Shown: one piece after another, positions 45,034-54,136 of the stretch | How positions within the stretch are numbered: position 1 is the stretch's first letter | Layout of the letters: every line of letters begins with the position of its first letter | Assembly: GCA_021604105.1 (NCBI GenBank) | Contig: BQIW01000001.1 | Location: forward strand, 1-64,000 | DNA: 64,000 nucleotides | Reading direction: 5' to 3' | Source: Nitrospirales bacterium | GTDB taxonomy: Bacteria > Nitrospirota > Nitrospiria > Nitrospirales > UBA8639 | The notes under the pieces: generated by a model | Seen by the model: only the letters and a program-made list of their open reading frames with translations | Databases searched by the model: none | Told to the model about the DNA's origin: nothing | Program-made: the position numbers and the translations under genes

Positions 45034-47139
45034 TTACGCCGCCGCAATGTGCCCAACCCGGGCTAATTTGGCTAATCCCGGTATATCCAATATCAAGGCA
45101 ACTTGCCCGTCCCCCAGAATTGTGGCTCCGGAAATCGCCTCAACCTTGCGAAAATTCTGCTCTAAACTCTTAATGACTACTTGTTGTTGCCCCGTCAGTT
45201 CATCCACTAGCACGGCCAATCGCCGACCATCGGTTTCCACAATCACCAACAAGGCCTGTGAAGGATCAGTAAACTCGGGCGTGAGGTTAAAAGCCTCATA
45301 AAGTTTAACCACCGGCACCCATTCTCCACGAAGACTGACCACCTCGCCTTTCCCCACGATCCGTTGCAACTCATTGGGTTTGGGGCGAATGGATTCGGTG
45401 ACCGCAATCAGCGGGATAATGTAGTTATCCCGACCGACCCGGACACTCATCCCATCAATGATGGCCAGCGTCAGAGGCAATTTCAGCGTGAGACGAGAGC
45501 CCTTGCCCATTGCGCTCTGAATGTCCACTGACCCGCCAAGACCTTCAATATTCCGCTTCACCACATCCATACCCACCCCTCGACCTGACACATCGGTGAT
45601 GGTCGCTGCAGTGGAAAACCCGGGGCGAAAAATCAGTTGATACACGGCCTCATCCGACAAATTGCTGCCATCGGCAATGATCCCCTTTTCTACAGCTTTT
45701 TCAATGATCTTTTCCCGGTTCAAACCTCGCCCGTCATCTTCCACAGCGATACAAATATTCCCGCCATCGTGATACGCATGAAGACGAATGGTTCCTCGTT
45801 CAGACTTGCCTTGAGCCACCCGGTCTTCGGGTAACTCCAAACCATGATCCGCCGAGTTACGAATCAGATGGGTGAGCGGATCGCCAATCGCTTCAATCAG
45901 CGTTTTATCCAATTCTGTTTCCTCGCCCGACATGACCAATTGAATCTGCTTCCCACTTTTCCCTGCGAGATCCCGAACCAACCGTGGGAATCGGTGGAAT
46001 GCACTGCCGATCGGCATCATCCGAATGGACATGACCCGTTCCTGTATCTCTCGGGTATTACGTTCCAATTGGGTAATCCGTTCCTGCAGAACCGGGAGTT
46101 GTGCGAGAGTAAATTTCTCACTCAGATCGGTGATCATCGATTGAGTAATCACCAATTCTCCGACTAGATTAATTAATTTATCGATTTTTTCTGTATCAAC
46201 CCGGATAGACGCCACTTCATTTTTTTTCAATTGCTGCTGCTTCTGAAGCGCCTTATCGACTTGTTGGGGAGACACCTTTTTCTCCTCCACCAGAATTTCG
46301 CCAAGAGGCTTTTGCTTAGCGAGACTTTCTGCGACTTGCTCCGGAGTCACCACCCCTTCTTCCACCAGAATATCCCCCACCCGTTTATAGGATTCCGGTT
46401 TTTTCGGTGCGCAATCGATGATGGTGAGCTCACTCCCATCCCGGACAAACGCAAACACCTCCTCGACCTGTGCAATAGGTGCATCCGTTTCCAATTCCAC
46501 CTTCCAACTGAGATAACATCGTTCAGGATCGAGTAAGTTCAAAGCGGGAAGACCATCGGTTCTCACATGCAGCAATTTCACCATTCCCAACTCATGCAGT
46601 TCCTTAAATAGTTGAGCCGGATCCATTCCCCGTTGAAATAATTCCGGCAAGGGGGTCCAATCAATCTGGACCCTTCGCCACGTGGCCACTTGAGGCGGAG
46701 AACCCTGGGAAGCGGTTTCAGCTATAGACCTCTGTAGTGCAGGAGCGGTCGCTCCCTTCTGACAGGCCTCCAATTCTTCTTCTAAGACGTGAATGGCGGT
46801 CTCATCGGCTGCCTCACCCCCTTGCGCCGCGTCCAAAAGACTTTTTAAACCATCCAACGCCCGTAACAACACATCGATGACATAAGGGGTTACCGGCATT
46901 TTCTCATTCCGGAGGTCATCCAGAATGTTTTCCATTTTATGAGTCAACTCGGCAATAGCGGTAAAATGAAACATCCCCGCGTTGCCTTTAATTGAATGGG
47001 CACCCCGAAAAATACGATTCAGTAAGTCCAGGTCAGTCGGACGTTGCTCTAACGCCAATAAACCGGACTCGATGGTTTCCACATGTTCCGCCGATTCAGT
47101 AAAAAATGACTCTTGAAACCGCGAGAGATCAACCGTCAT
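45034..47139 (-). CDS. cheA: Chemotaxis histidine kinase CheA (second)
   Basis: A 701-residue CheA from the ATG giving MTVDLSRFQESFFTESAEHV, with AAGGAG upstream. P1 has His48 in GAHSIKGNAGMFHF. A P2-like module lies at about 155-245. A tandem repeat of about 23 residues (VGDILVEEGVVTPEQVAESL at 254-273 and LGEILVEEKKVSPQQVDKAL at 279-298) precedes P3. P4 motifs are HLIRNSADHGLELP, DDGRGLN and GRGVGMDVVK, and P5 is CheW-like. It differs from the first CheA in P2 and the repeat, so the two kinases belong to different arrays. Confidence 0.96.
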   Translation of the reverse strand: MTVDLSRFQESFFTESAEHVETIESGLLALEQRPTDLDLLNRIFRGAHSIKGNAGMFHFTAIAELTHKMENILDDLRNEKMPVTPYVIDVLLRALDGLKSLLDAAQGGEAADETAIHVLEEELEACQKGATAPALQRSIAETASQGSPPQVATWRRVQIDWTPLPELFQRGMDPAQLFKELHELGMVKLLHVRTDGLPALNLLDPERCYLSWKVELETDAPIAQVEEVFAFVRDGSELTIIDCAPKKPESYKRVGDILVEEGVVTPEQVAESLAKQKPLGEILVEEKKVSPQQVDKALQKQQQLKKNEVASIRVDTEKIDKLINLVGELVITQSMITDLSEKFTLAQLPVLQERITQLERNTREIQERVMSIRMMPIGSAFHRFPRLVRDLAGKSGKQIQLVMSGEETELDKTLIEAIGDPLTHLIRNSADHGLELPEDRVAQGKSERGTIRLHAYHDGGNICIAVEDDGRGLNREKIIEKAVEKGIIADGSNLSDEAVYQLIFRPGFSTAATITDVSGRGVGMDVVKRNIEGLGGSVDIQSAMGKGSRLTLKLPLTLAIIDGMSVRVGRDNYIIPLIAVTESIRPKPNELQRIVGKGEVVSLRGEWVPVVKLYEAFNLTPEFTDPSQALLVIVETDGRRLAVLVDELTGQQQVVIKSLEQNFRKVEAISGATILGDGQVALILDIPGLAKLARVGHIAAA

Positions 47140-47581
47140 TGAATGAACTCCTTTTGGTAAGGAGTGAATAGTGAGGAGCGCGTGCCTCTTCTCCCTCACC
47201 GTTTCACTGTAGATTTCCTTCTTGATTCGCTCTGACTAGTGAAGCGTTATGGCTAATTTCCTCTACTTGCTTGATGGGCCCAGTGATCATCATATTGATT
47301 GGAAGGGGTTGGAATTTCATGACTCTTGAGTGAGATATCGTAGACCATGGACCAACTCGTCCAGCCATTCTTTCTCGCTCACTAAACGCTGGGAATTAGG
47401 TAGGATCTGCATTAACTCTTTTTGGGGATTGTTTATCAACCCATTCAGTTTTCTTTGCCCGCATTCCTGTGCATCTGATCAAATATCCAATATTATTCAT
47501 GTGATGAAACGCCTTTTATGAGTCTATAAGGCATCACGGCAAACACCCATTCACGCTCCACGACTTTCTCACCAACTCTTC
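47140..47581. other. 440 bp gap upstream of the second cheA, no gene seen
   Basis: Lies between cheY2 and cheA2. The only open frames are short and without family resemblance. No consensus promoter was found; a weak AT-rich stretch lies at 47330-47420. Confidence 0.45.
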
Positions 47582-47953
47582 TCAACCTGGTAGAACTTTC
47601 TTAATCGTGGCTAACATTTGTTCTGGATTAAACGGTTTCACGACCCACCCCGTCGCTCCGGCGCTTTGCCCTTCTTTCTTTTTGTCATCAGATGATTCAG
47701 TGGTTAACATGAGAATCGGGGTGAACTTATGGGCGGCCATGCCCCGCACGGCCTTAATCAGAGAAATCCCATCCATGTTCGGCATATTCAGATCCGTAAT
47801 CACCAAATTTGGCTTCGCCCCTCCATTGAGTTTATCCACGGCTTCTTTTCCATCTCCAGCCTCGACCACTTCATAGCCGGCACCAGTCAGCGTAAAGCTC
47901 ACCATTTGACGCATCGAGACGGAATCGTCCACGACTAAAACTGTCTTGCCCAT
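47582..47953 (-). CDS. cheY: Single-domain response regulator CheY (second)
   Basis: A 123-residue receiver with TVLVVDDSVSMRQMVSFTLT, phospho-acceptor Asp54 in VITDLNMPNMDG, LTTES and VVKPFNPEQML. It resembles the CheY that accompanies CheA in second chemosensory sets of delta-type bacteria and is less like the rotor-binding CheY at 28.3 kb. It may act as a phosphate sink or a regulator of the partner-switching module nearby (inference). Confidence 0.92.
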   Translation of the reverse strand: MGKTVLVVDDSVSMRQMVSFTLTGAGYEVVEAGDGKEAVDKLNGGAKPNLVITDLNMPNMDGISLIKAVRGMAAHKFTPILMLTTESSDDKKKEGQSAGATGWVVKPFNPEQMLATIKKVLPG

Positions 47954-48110
47954 AACTTTACCTCACTTTGATTCTGTGAATTTCTCAGTTGACCCTGTAC
48001 AATCAGATTTGACTTGCGACCTCCTCACAAATTTTTTCTTAAAGGAGTAAAGATGAGACGTAAGGGAGAAGAAATTCACCTTCACACATGTCCCTTCCTC
48101 CTTCACCTCT

Positions 48111-49247
48111 TCAGAATAACGTGATGTTATCTCCTTCATCCGAGCCGGTTCCGATCATCACCGTCCCTTGACCGGAACGCGCAGACTGCATCGTGAGTCG
48201 TTCAGACTCCATGGTGTAGGTGTGCTCGAGATTCCGGATTTCTTCGAGCACCTTCGGCATCATGTCTAGCCCGTCGGTATCGTCGGCAACCGCTTGGAGC
48301 GGCGCATGGATTCTCTCCAATGGCTGGTAGACATGCTCCAGCTTTTGACGGGTGATATCTTGAAATTGCATGGACATCACAATTTGGCCGATATCCTTGC
48401 CCAGTTCTTTGGTTCGCCCCGAATTGTGTCCAACGCTCTTTTTTAAGGTTTCATTTTTTTGACCCATGATCTTAATCATCTCCAGAACCTGGTTCTGAGC
48501 TTCTACCGTTTCCGATAAGTCTAAAGACGCCAACACCTGGAGTTCCGACATGGCCGATTCGGTTGTACCTTTGACCGTCGTCGCAAGAGTACGGATTTGT
48601 TCTGAAGCCTGCGCGGACCGATTCGCCAATTTCGTGACTTCGTCCGCCACTACAGCAAACCCCCGGCCATGCTCTCCTGCCCGAGCGGCTTCAATGGCCG
48701 CATTGAGTGCTAAGAGTCGTGTTTGATCGGCAATGAATTCGACTTCCTCCACTACCTCTGAAATTCGAGAGGTGGTTTCCAAGGCCTGCTCCATCACGTT
48801 CACTGTTGCAAGGGTCACCGTGGTTGTCTGGGTGACTTGTTTGACGAACATTTCTATGGTCTTTTGTGTGTCATGAAGGATCCGGTCGACCGTGTAGTCA
48901 TCCTTCCCGCCATGCCCCTCTGCCATAAGTAACAACGCTTCAGTTTCCTCCACCTGCTCTCTGGCATTTCGTGAAATTGCCTGAAAGCGTTGAATCAGGC
49001 CATCGGCCGCTTGTCCCGTTTCTTGAATGACCGCCTTGATCTGTCCAACAAAAACCGGAAATACCGGCGCCAGACACTGGCAAAATGCCTTCCAGTTCTC
49101 CAACCAACATCGCTGAGCCTTAATGGCTTCCTGTAGTTGCTTTTCCAGCCGATGGATGTGCATCTGCCTACTCCTGGCGCCCAAGGCATATCCCATCCCT
49201 ATACCCGCCACCACGATACCTATCCATATCATCCAATCACCGTTCAC
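48111..49247 (-). CDS. Membrane-anchored cytoplasmic methyl-accepting protein
   Basis: A 378-residue receptor-like protein. A single N-terminal membrane helix ([20 protein letters not shown], residues 5-24) leads straight into a coiled coil without periplasmic domain or HAMP. The signalling tip is [20 protein letters not shown]. The signalling region is short and the C-terminus is DEGDNITLF. It presumably senses an internal or membrane state. It lies in the cheY-receptor-STAS-kinase-phosphatase group, so it may feed partner switching and not the rotor. Confidence 0.9.
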   Translation of the reverse strand: MNGDWMIWIGIVVAGIGMGYALGARSRQMHIHRLEKQLQEAIKAQRCWLENWKAFCQCLAPVFPVFVGQIKAVIQETGQAADGLIQRFQAISRNAREQVEETEALLLMAEGHGGKDDYTVDRILHDTQKTIEMFVKQVTQTTTVTLATVNVMEQALETTSRISEVVEEVEFIADQTRLLALNAAIEAARAGEHGRGFAVVADEVTKLANRSAQASEQIRTLATTVKGTTESAMSELQVLASLDLSETVEAQNQVLEMIKIMGQKNETLKKSVGHNSGRTKELGKDIGQIVMSMQFQDITRQKLEHVYQPLERIHAPLQAVADDTDGLDMMPKVLEEIRNLEHTYTMESERLTMQSARSGQGTVMIGTGSDEGDNITLF

Positions 49248-49305
49248 ACGTCACCTCATTCTTGGATCTCGATGAATATCTACTTCGTTAGCAATTGGTC
49301 CTGTG

Positions 49306-49602
49306 TTACGACTCCTGGGTCGGGAGAAACTGTGCAAATCCAATTTGCTCAAACTTGTCCCGGATACGACTGGAATACCCCTGCAGGGTGACCCGCCCGG
49401 AACGGGTCGCCGCTACCAACAGCTGGACACAAGAAGAATCCATATAGTTCACGGCCCCTAAATCAATCCGGAGAGGCCCTTCCTGTTGATGTAAGGACAT
49501 TAAATCGGCATGAAATTGTGCCGCCTCAAAAATGGTGAGATCGCCTAGTGGCCTGAGAACGGCGTCCTCAGGATTCAATGACGTGACTTGGCATTCTTCC
49601 AT
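49306..49602 (-). CDS. STAS-domain anti-sigma factor antagonist (second)
   Basis: A 98-residue STAS protein. VLRPLGDLTIFEAAQFHADL and IDLGAVNYMDSSCVQLLVAA include the phosphorylatable serine. The helix after DSS is MlaB/SpoIIAA-like. It sits between the cytoplasmic receptor and the receiver-HATPase gene, the natural substrate position for kinase and phosphatase. Confidence 0.9.
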   Translation of the reverse strand: MEECQVTSLNPEDAVLRPLGDLTIFEAAQFHADLMSLHQQEGPLRIDLGAVNYMDSSCVQLLVAATRSGRVTLQGYSSRIRDKFEQIGFAQFLPTQES

Positions 49603-49869
49603 AGTACCCTTTCATCTTTCGTAGGAGAAAAACGTGAACATTCCAACAACCGTTTCTGGCTGGCCTGACGCGTCCATTCCCAGGTAGTGTCCTTAAACAT
49701 GTCAATAAAAAAACAGGAGACAACGAAACCTTTCGGAGTCCATTGGACCTTACTTTAGATGGACGCAATTTTTCCTTGGTGTACCCTTAACAGTGAGGGG
49801 TGAAGGGTCTCGGGCCACGTTTCCAATTACTGGCATCGTCACTTCTCCTCATTCTTAACGCTTTCCCAC

Positions 49870-50841
49870 TCACGCCCGATCGGATTGGTGAGCGGCCATA
49901 GGGATTTCAGCTGTCATACCGCTCTCTTCTTTATCGATCATTGAGTCAGTCTTGATGACGCACACGACCTGATTGCCTTTCCCTCGATATTCGACTCTGG
50001 AGAAACTTAAGGCCTTGGCCATCGCAATACCTCGTCCATGGCTTTCCAAGATTCGATCCGGGTTGATCTGCTCATACTTCCGCCAGTCGAAACCTGATCC
50101 TTGGTCGGTTATGGTTACCTGGATACTATCCACACACCGTTCAAACAACACGTCGACTACCTTATGGATATACTCAGGTAGTCTCGCCCGATGTTGAATT
50201 TCTTCCTCCCACCCTCCACTCTTCTGGAGGGCGGTTTTTTCATCGAATCCGATTCCCAAATTTCCATGTTCCACCCCATTGGCCAACAATTCATTCAATC
50301 CGAACACGACTTTTTCTGAATTTGGACAAGCTCGCCCTAACAAGAATGCCAGGTCATACGCCTCTTCCATGGTTCGAACGTGAAAACGGCCGTGCTGCAA
50401 TAATTCAATAATCTGAGATTGCTGGTTAAGGTTTCGGAATATCCGTCTCCATTTCGATCCCTCTTCAACCGCGGCATTCACAATCCGCAATAACAACTGC
50501 CGGTCAAAAGGCTTGACCAGATAAAAAAAGACTCCCGCTTCAATACCGTCACCGATTTCTTTCGGCGATCCTGCTGCGGTTTGCATCACAACCGGAAGCC
50601 ATCGAAGGCGTTCATCAGCTTTCAGATACCCCAAAAGGTCAAGACCATTCATCCCCGGCATCATTCGATCCAACACCATGGCATGAAAATCTTGTCCTTC
50701 CTTTCGTAAGAACGCTAAGGCCTCTTCCCCATTATGTGCCTGAACAAGTTCATAGGGTTCATCCTTAAGACATTCGACAAGAACTTCCAGGTTTAGCTCA
50801 TCGTCGTCAACCAACATGATACGAGGGTAAGGGTTTTTCAT
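49870..50841 (-). CDS. Receiver-HATPase (RsbW/SpoIIAB-like) kinase
   Basis: A 323-residue protein from the ATG giving MKNPYPRIMLVDDDELNLEV; the frame extends 90 bp further without family resemblance. The receiver (5-125) has an acceptor Asp in MVLDRMMPGMNG. The C-terminal domain is HATPase_c_2-like with the N-box FGLNELLANGVEHGN, the G1 box DQGSGFDW and SHGRGIAMAKAL. This fold phosphorylates STAS serines and can bind sigma factors. Being fused to a receiver, it could be switched by a histidine kinase or CheA. Confidence 0.9.
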   Translation of the reverse strand: MKNPYPRIMLVDDDELNLEVLVECLKDEPYELVQAHNGEEALAFLRKEGQDFHAMVLDRMMPGMNGLDLLGYLKADERLRWLPVVMQTAAGSPKEIGDGIEAGVFFYLVKPFDRQLLLRIVNAAVEEGSKWRRIFRNLNQQSQIIELLQHGRFHVRTMEEAYDLAFLLGRACPNSEKVVFGLNELLANGVEHGNLGIGFDEKTALQKSGGWEEEIQHRARLPEYIHKVVDVLFERCVDSIQVTITDQGSGFDWRKYEQINPDRILESHGRGIAMAKALSFSRVEYRGKGNQVVCVIKTDSMIDKEESGMTAEIPMAAHQSDRA

Positions 50842-50971
50842 ACATGCCAACCTGACAACGACCAATCGTGAGGGGTCAAATCTGAAACAGAAGGGGTAAG
50901 CATAAGGGGTCAATAAGGAAGATACACCCAACTCCCGTCACCTGACGTTTCATTCCTTACGTCCTGCTCTC

Positions 50972-52195
50972 TCACCCACAAAACTCCACTCCGAGTAAGG
51001 CGACGTCATCCTCAAATCCACTATGGGCATTCCATGTCCGGCTCTGGTCGATAATACGGGACAATCCCGATCGCATCGATTGACTGGAGACTTCCTCAAG
51101 TGCTTGCTGAAGTCTTGTTCTCCCCCAAATCTCTTCCTGAAGATTCATCACCTCATAAATCCCATCGCTAAAAAGGTACAACCGATCACCGGGATTTACT
51201 CTGATGAAATCCGTCCCATACTCCTCGTCAGGCGAAAAGCCAATAGGCCAGGATTCATGGCCCAACACCATTGAAGACCGATCCTTTTTCACAACAATTG
51301 AACCGGGGTGTCCCGCAGTCGCATATCGAAGAAGGCGCGTGGAGCATTGCCATACCCCAACCCAGATCGTGAAATACTCCCCCTCATCGCTCATGGGATA
51401 TAGTTGGTTCAGACTCGTCAGGATCTGGCCTGGATCGTACGAGGGAAACATTTGTTGGATGTGTTCTCCCTTAAAAAAGAGAGATAACGACACGGCACGT
51501 AACGCAGGCCCAATCCCATGTCCTGACATGTCCAACACCATGAGACCGAGATGGTCGTTTCCCCATCGCGCAACCTGAAAAAAATCCCCTCCCAATTGCG
51601 AGGACGGCAAAAATTCCCAGTCGACCCGCACTTCGGGAATCACTTCCCCCGCCCGGGGAAGCAGACCTCGCACAAAGGTTGAAGCCGAGCGGAGCTCAGA
51701 ATGTAATTCCTCCTGCTTTTGTGATAACAAACGATTGGACTCTTCCACATCCAGCATTAACTGGCGCGCTCGTAGGCCCGCGCACACTCTAGCGACAATT
51801 TCATGATCGGAAGCGCTCTTGGATAAGAAATCATCCGCCCCCCGGCTGAGCCCTTCGGCAATTTGCGTCGGGTGGTCCAATGCCGTCATGAGAATAAAAT
51901 GGATCGTGCGATAGCGCTCATCTTGTTTAATCGCTTCACAAAGTCCAGGACCATCCAGACGGGGCATCACCCAATCCGACAGGATGAGATCCACCGGTTC
52001 CTGATCAAGAATGGCTAGAGCTTCTTCTCCATTATTAGCCTCCAATAATCGATACGGCAGTTTGGCCAAACGCTTCTTGGCGACCATCCGAACAACTATT
52101 TCATCATCCACAAGGAGAATAGTATAAATAGGATCGTTGGTCCGCCCTTTCACATCCAAGTTTTTTTCCATCGTCATCGGCTTCATTGAACCCAC
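50972..52195 (-). CDS. Receiver-PP2C (SpoIIE/RsbU-like) serine phosphatase
   Basis: A 407-residue protein. The N-terminus may begin with the GTG at 52195 or the ATG three codons later. The receiver (about 25-145) has Asp in LILSDWVMPRLDGPG. The PP2C-type domain (about 185-405) shows metal-binding Asp residues in SQLGGDFFQV, VLDMSGHGIGPALRA, LFSDGIYEVMN and FEDDVALLGVEF. It should dephosphorylate a STAS protein, opposing the receiver-HATPase kinase encoded 130 bp further on. Confidence 0.92.
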   Translation of the reverse strand: MGSMKPMTMEKNLDVKGRTNDPIYTILLVDDEIVVRMVAKKRLAKLPYRLLEANNGEEALAILDQEPVDLILSDWVMPRLDGPGLCEAIKQDERYRTIHFILMTALDHPTQIAEGLSRGADDFLSKSASDHEIVARVCAGLRARQLMLDVEESNRLLSQKQEELHSELRSASTFVRGLLPRAGEVIPEVRVDWEFLPSSQLGGDFFQVARWGNDHLGLMVLDMSGHGIGPALRAVSLSLFFKGEHIQQMFPSYDPGQILTSLNQLYPMSDEGEYFTIWVGVWQCSTRLLRYATAGHPGSIVVKKDRSSMVLGHESWPIGFSPDEEYGTDFIRVNPGDRLYLFSDGIYEVMNLQEEIWGRTRLQQALEEVSSQSMRSGLSRIIDQSRTWNAHSGFEDDVALLGVEFCG

Positions 52196-52405
52196 AGAGA
52201 TATTTGGTGATTACGGAACAAGGGAAAATTGAGGAGTCAGTTGATAGAAAAAAGATTTTCCTCGCCTTACTGACCGGCCTCACCCTTCACACTAGGAATA
52301 TGGGTCATAAACCAGAGAAAGATGTCCGATAGGCAATGCAGGCATGACGGAAAAATCTTTACCGCCTTATGCCTTACTCCTCACGCCTGACCCCCACACG
52401 CATTT

Positions 52406-53200
52406 CTATGGACCGAGCCGGGTATGAAGAAGGGCCTTCAGACGAATCATGGCTTGTGCATGTAACTGACAAATTCGGGATTCCGTGACGTGCAACACGA
52501 CTCCAATCTCTTTCATGGTCAACTCTTCAAAATAATAGAGGGTCAGCACCAGCCGTTGCCGTTCCGGCAATCGCTCAATGGCATCGACCAACGCATGGCG
52601 GGCATCCTCCGACACCAGGGTCTCCAACGGCGAGGGTTGGTCTCGATCCGCCAGCGCATCCAAGATGGGATGGGAGTCTTCATCATTGGTGCCCAAATCA
52701 TCCAAACTTAACACGACGGCTCCTTTGGCCTGCAGGAGAGTCTCGTCCACCTCTTGAGCTTCCATGCCTAAGGATTCTGCGAGCTCTTCCTCCGTCGGCG
52801 GCCGCCCTTTTCGTTTCGTCCATTCATTGGCCGCATGCTGAATTTTCCCGATACGTTCCCGAAGAGACCGCGGCACCCAGTCCATCGCCCGAATTTCATC
52901 CAGCATCGCTCCACGAATACGGAACTCGGCATAGGTGCGAAATTTAATTTCCCGTGAGGGATCGAATTTCGTCAGGGCGTCCAAAAGCCCGACCATTCCC
53001 GCACTCATGAGATCTTCCACATTGAGCCCACTCGACGCTCGCATGGCCATTCGCATGGCCATGTATTTAATCACCGGCAAAAACTCCTGAACCAACGTCT
53101 CACGTTCCTGGGTGGAAAGCGAAAGTTTCGTCGGAATGGACGATGCCGGTTTCTCCGAAACCGGTCTCTCTGAAACCGTTGTTACCGCGCCACGTTTCAT
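52406..53200 (-). CDS. fliA: Flagellar sigma factor FliA (sigma-28)
   Basis: A 264-residue sigma factor. Region 2 has VEDLMSAGMVGLLDALTKFD and RTYAEFRIRGAMLDEIRAMD, region 3 has RKGRPPTEEELAESLGM, and region 4 has RLPERQRLVLTLYYFEELTM. The FliA-specific WVPRSLRERI is present. It directs late flagellar and chemotaxis transcription and is held by FlgM. It follows flhG by 3 bp, at the end of the fliL-fliA cluster. Its promoters are predicted at flgM and the HTH gene. Confidence 0.97.
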   Translation of the reverse strand: MKRGAVTTVSERPVSEKPASSIPTKLSLSTQERETLVQEFLPVIKYMAMRMAMRASSGLNVEDLMSAGMVGLLDALTKFDPSREIKFRTYAEFRIRGAMLDEIRAMDWVPRSLRERIGKIQHAANEWTKRKGRPPTEEELAESLGMEAQEVDETLLQAKGAVVLSLDDLGTNDEDSHPILDALADRDQPSPLETLVSEDARHALVDAIERLPERQRLVLTLYYFEELTMKEIGVVLHVTESRICQLHAQAMIRLKALLHTRLGP

Positions 53201-53203
53201 ACG

Positions 53204-54136
53204 TTATCCTTCCGTCACAGTTCGAGTGGCTCCCAAGGCAGCAGGACCGAACAGTTGAAAGCCCCCCTGCCAGGAACAATCTCCTCTCCAATCATTGAGG
53301 GTCTTCACCAACGAAGAAAAGGCTCGACTCGCCGGTGCGCGCGGATAGACATCGCACACCGCGCGTTGTTGAGCCACGGCCATCGCCACATAGTCGTCTG
53401 CGGGAACACAGCCGAGGTAATCGAGCGAAATATTCAAAAACCGATCCGTCACCAGACTCAACTTCCGAAACACATCTTTACCTTCCTGTATATGTTTTAC
53501 TTTATTGACCAGCATGCGGAATGTCCGCAAGTGATATCGAGTAGATAGAATTTTGACCAGAGCATACGCATCCGTCAGCGACGTCGGATCGGGCGATACG
53601 ACTACCAGTGTTTCGTGAGCCACTAAACTAAAATACAAGACATTCGCTGAAATCCCGGCTGCACAATCAATGAGCAGCAAGTCCGGGGGAGACGCCAACT
53701 GAAGAAAAGCCGATTGTAAATGGAGTTGCTGCTCATGCGTTAACTGAGTGAAGGCCTGGCCACCGGACGTTGCCGGCAACAGGCGAATACCTTCGGGCCC
53801 GGGTACAAGGACTTCCTTCAAGCTTCGTTGCCCGGAGAGCACGTCCTCAATCGTATACTGCGGAGTCAGACCCAAGAGAATGTCGACATTGCCTAATGCG
53901 AGGTCCGCATCCATGATCAATACCTTGCGCCCCTGGCGAGCCGCAGCCACCGCTAAATTTGCAACGACATTACTTTTTCCTACCCCCCCTTTTCCCGAAC
54001 TGACCGCAATTACCTGAATCCGTGATGGTTCCTGTGGGGCAGAGGTCATGGCGGCACGTAGCCCACTGGCTTGATCCAATCGTCGTTGAGCCGGGACGCC
54101 AGGTACCAGCACCGGTGTGGATAATGATCCGCCCAT
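53204..54136 (-). CDS. flhG: MinD-like ATPase FlhG (flagellar number control)
   Basis: A 310-residue ParA/MinD ATPase. The start is the ATG that overlaps the flhF TAA (TAATG), with GGGGGTGG upstream; the frame extends further without family resemblance. The deviant Walker A SSGKGGVGKSNVVANLA and switch regions IMDADLALGNVDILLG and LLIDCAAGISANVL are present. FlhG limits flagellar number with FlhF. It is followed immediately by fliA. Confidence 0.95.
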   Translation of the reverse strand: MGGSLSTPVLVPGVPAQRRLDQASGLRAAMTSAPQEPSRIQVIAVSSGKGGVGKSNVVANLAVAAARQGRKVLIMDADLALGNVDILLGLTPQYTIEDVLSGQRSLKEVLVPGPEGIRLLPATSGGQAFTQLTHEQQLHLQSAFLQLASPPDLLLIDCAAGISANVLYFSLVAHETLVVVSPDPTSLTDAYALVKILSTRYHLRTFRMLVNKVKHIQEGKDVFRKLSLVTDRFLNISLDYLGCVPADDYVAMAVAQQRAVCDVYPRAPASRAFSSLVKTLNDWRGDCSWQGGFQLFGPAALGATRTVTEG

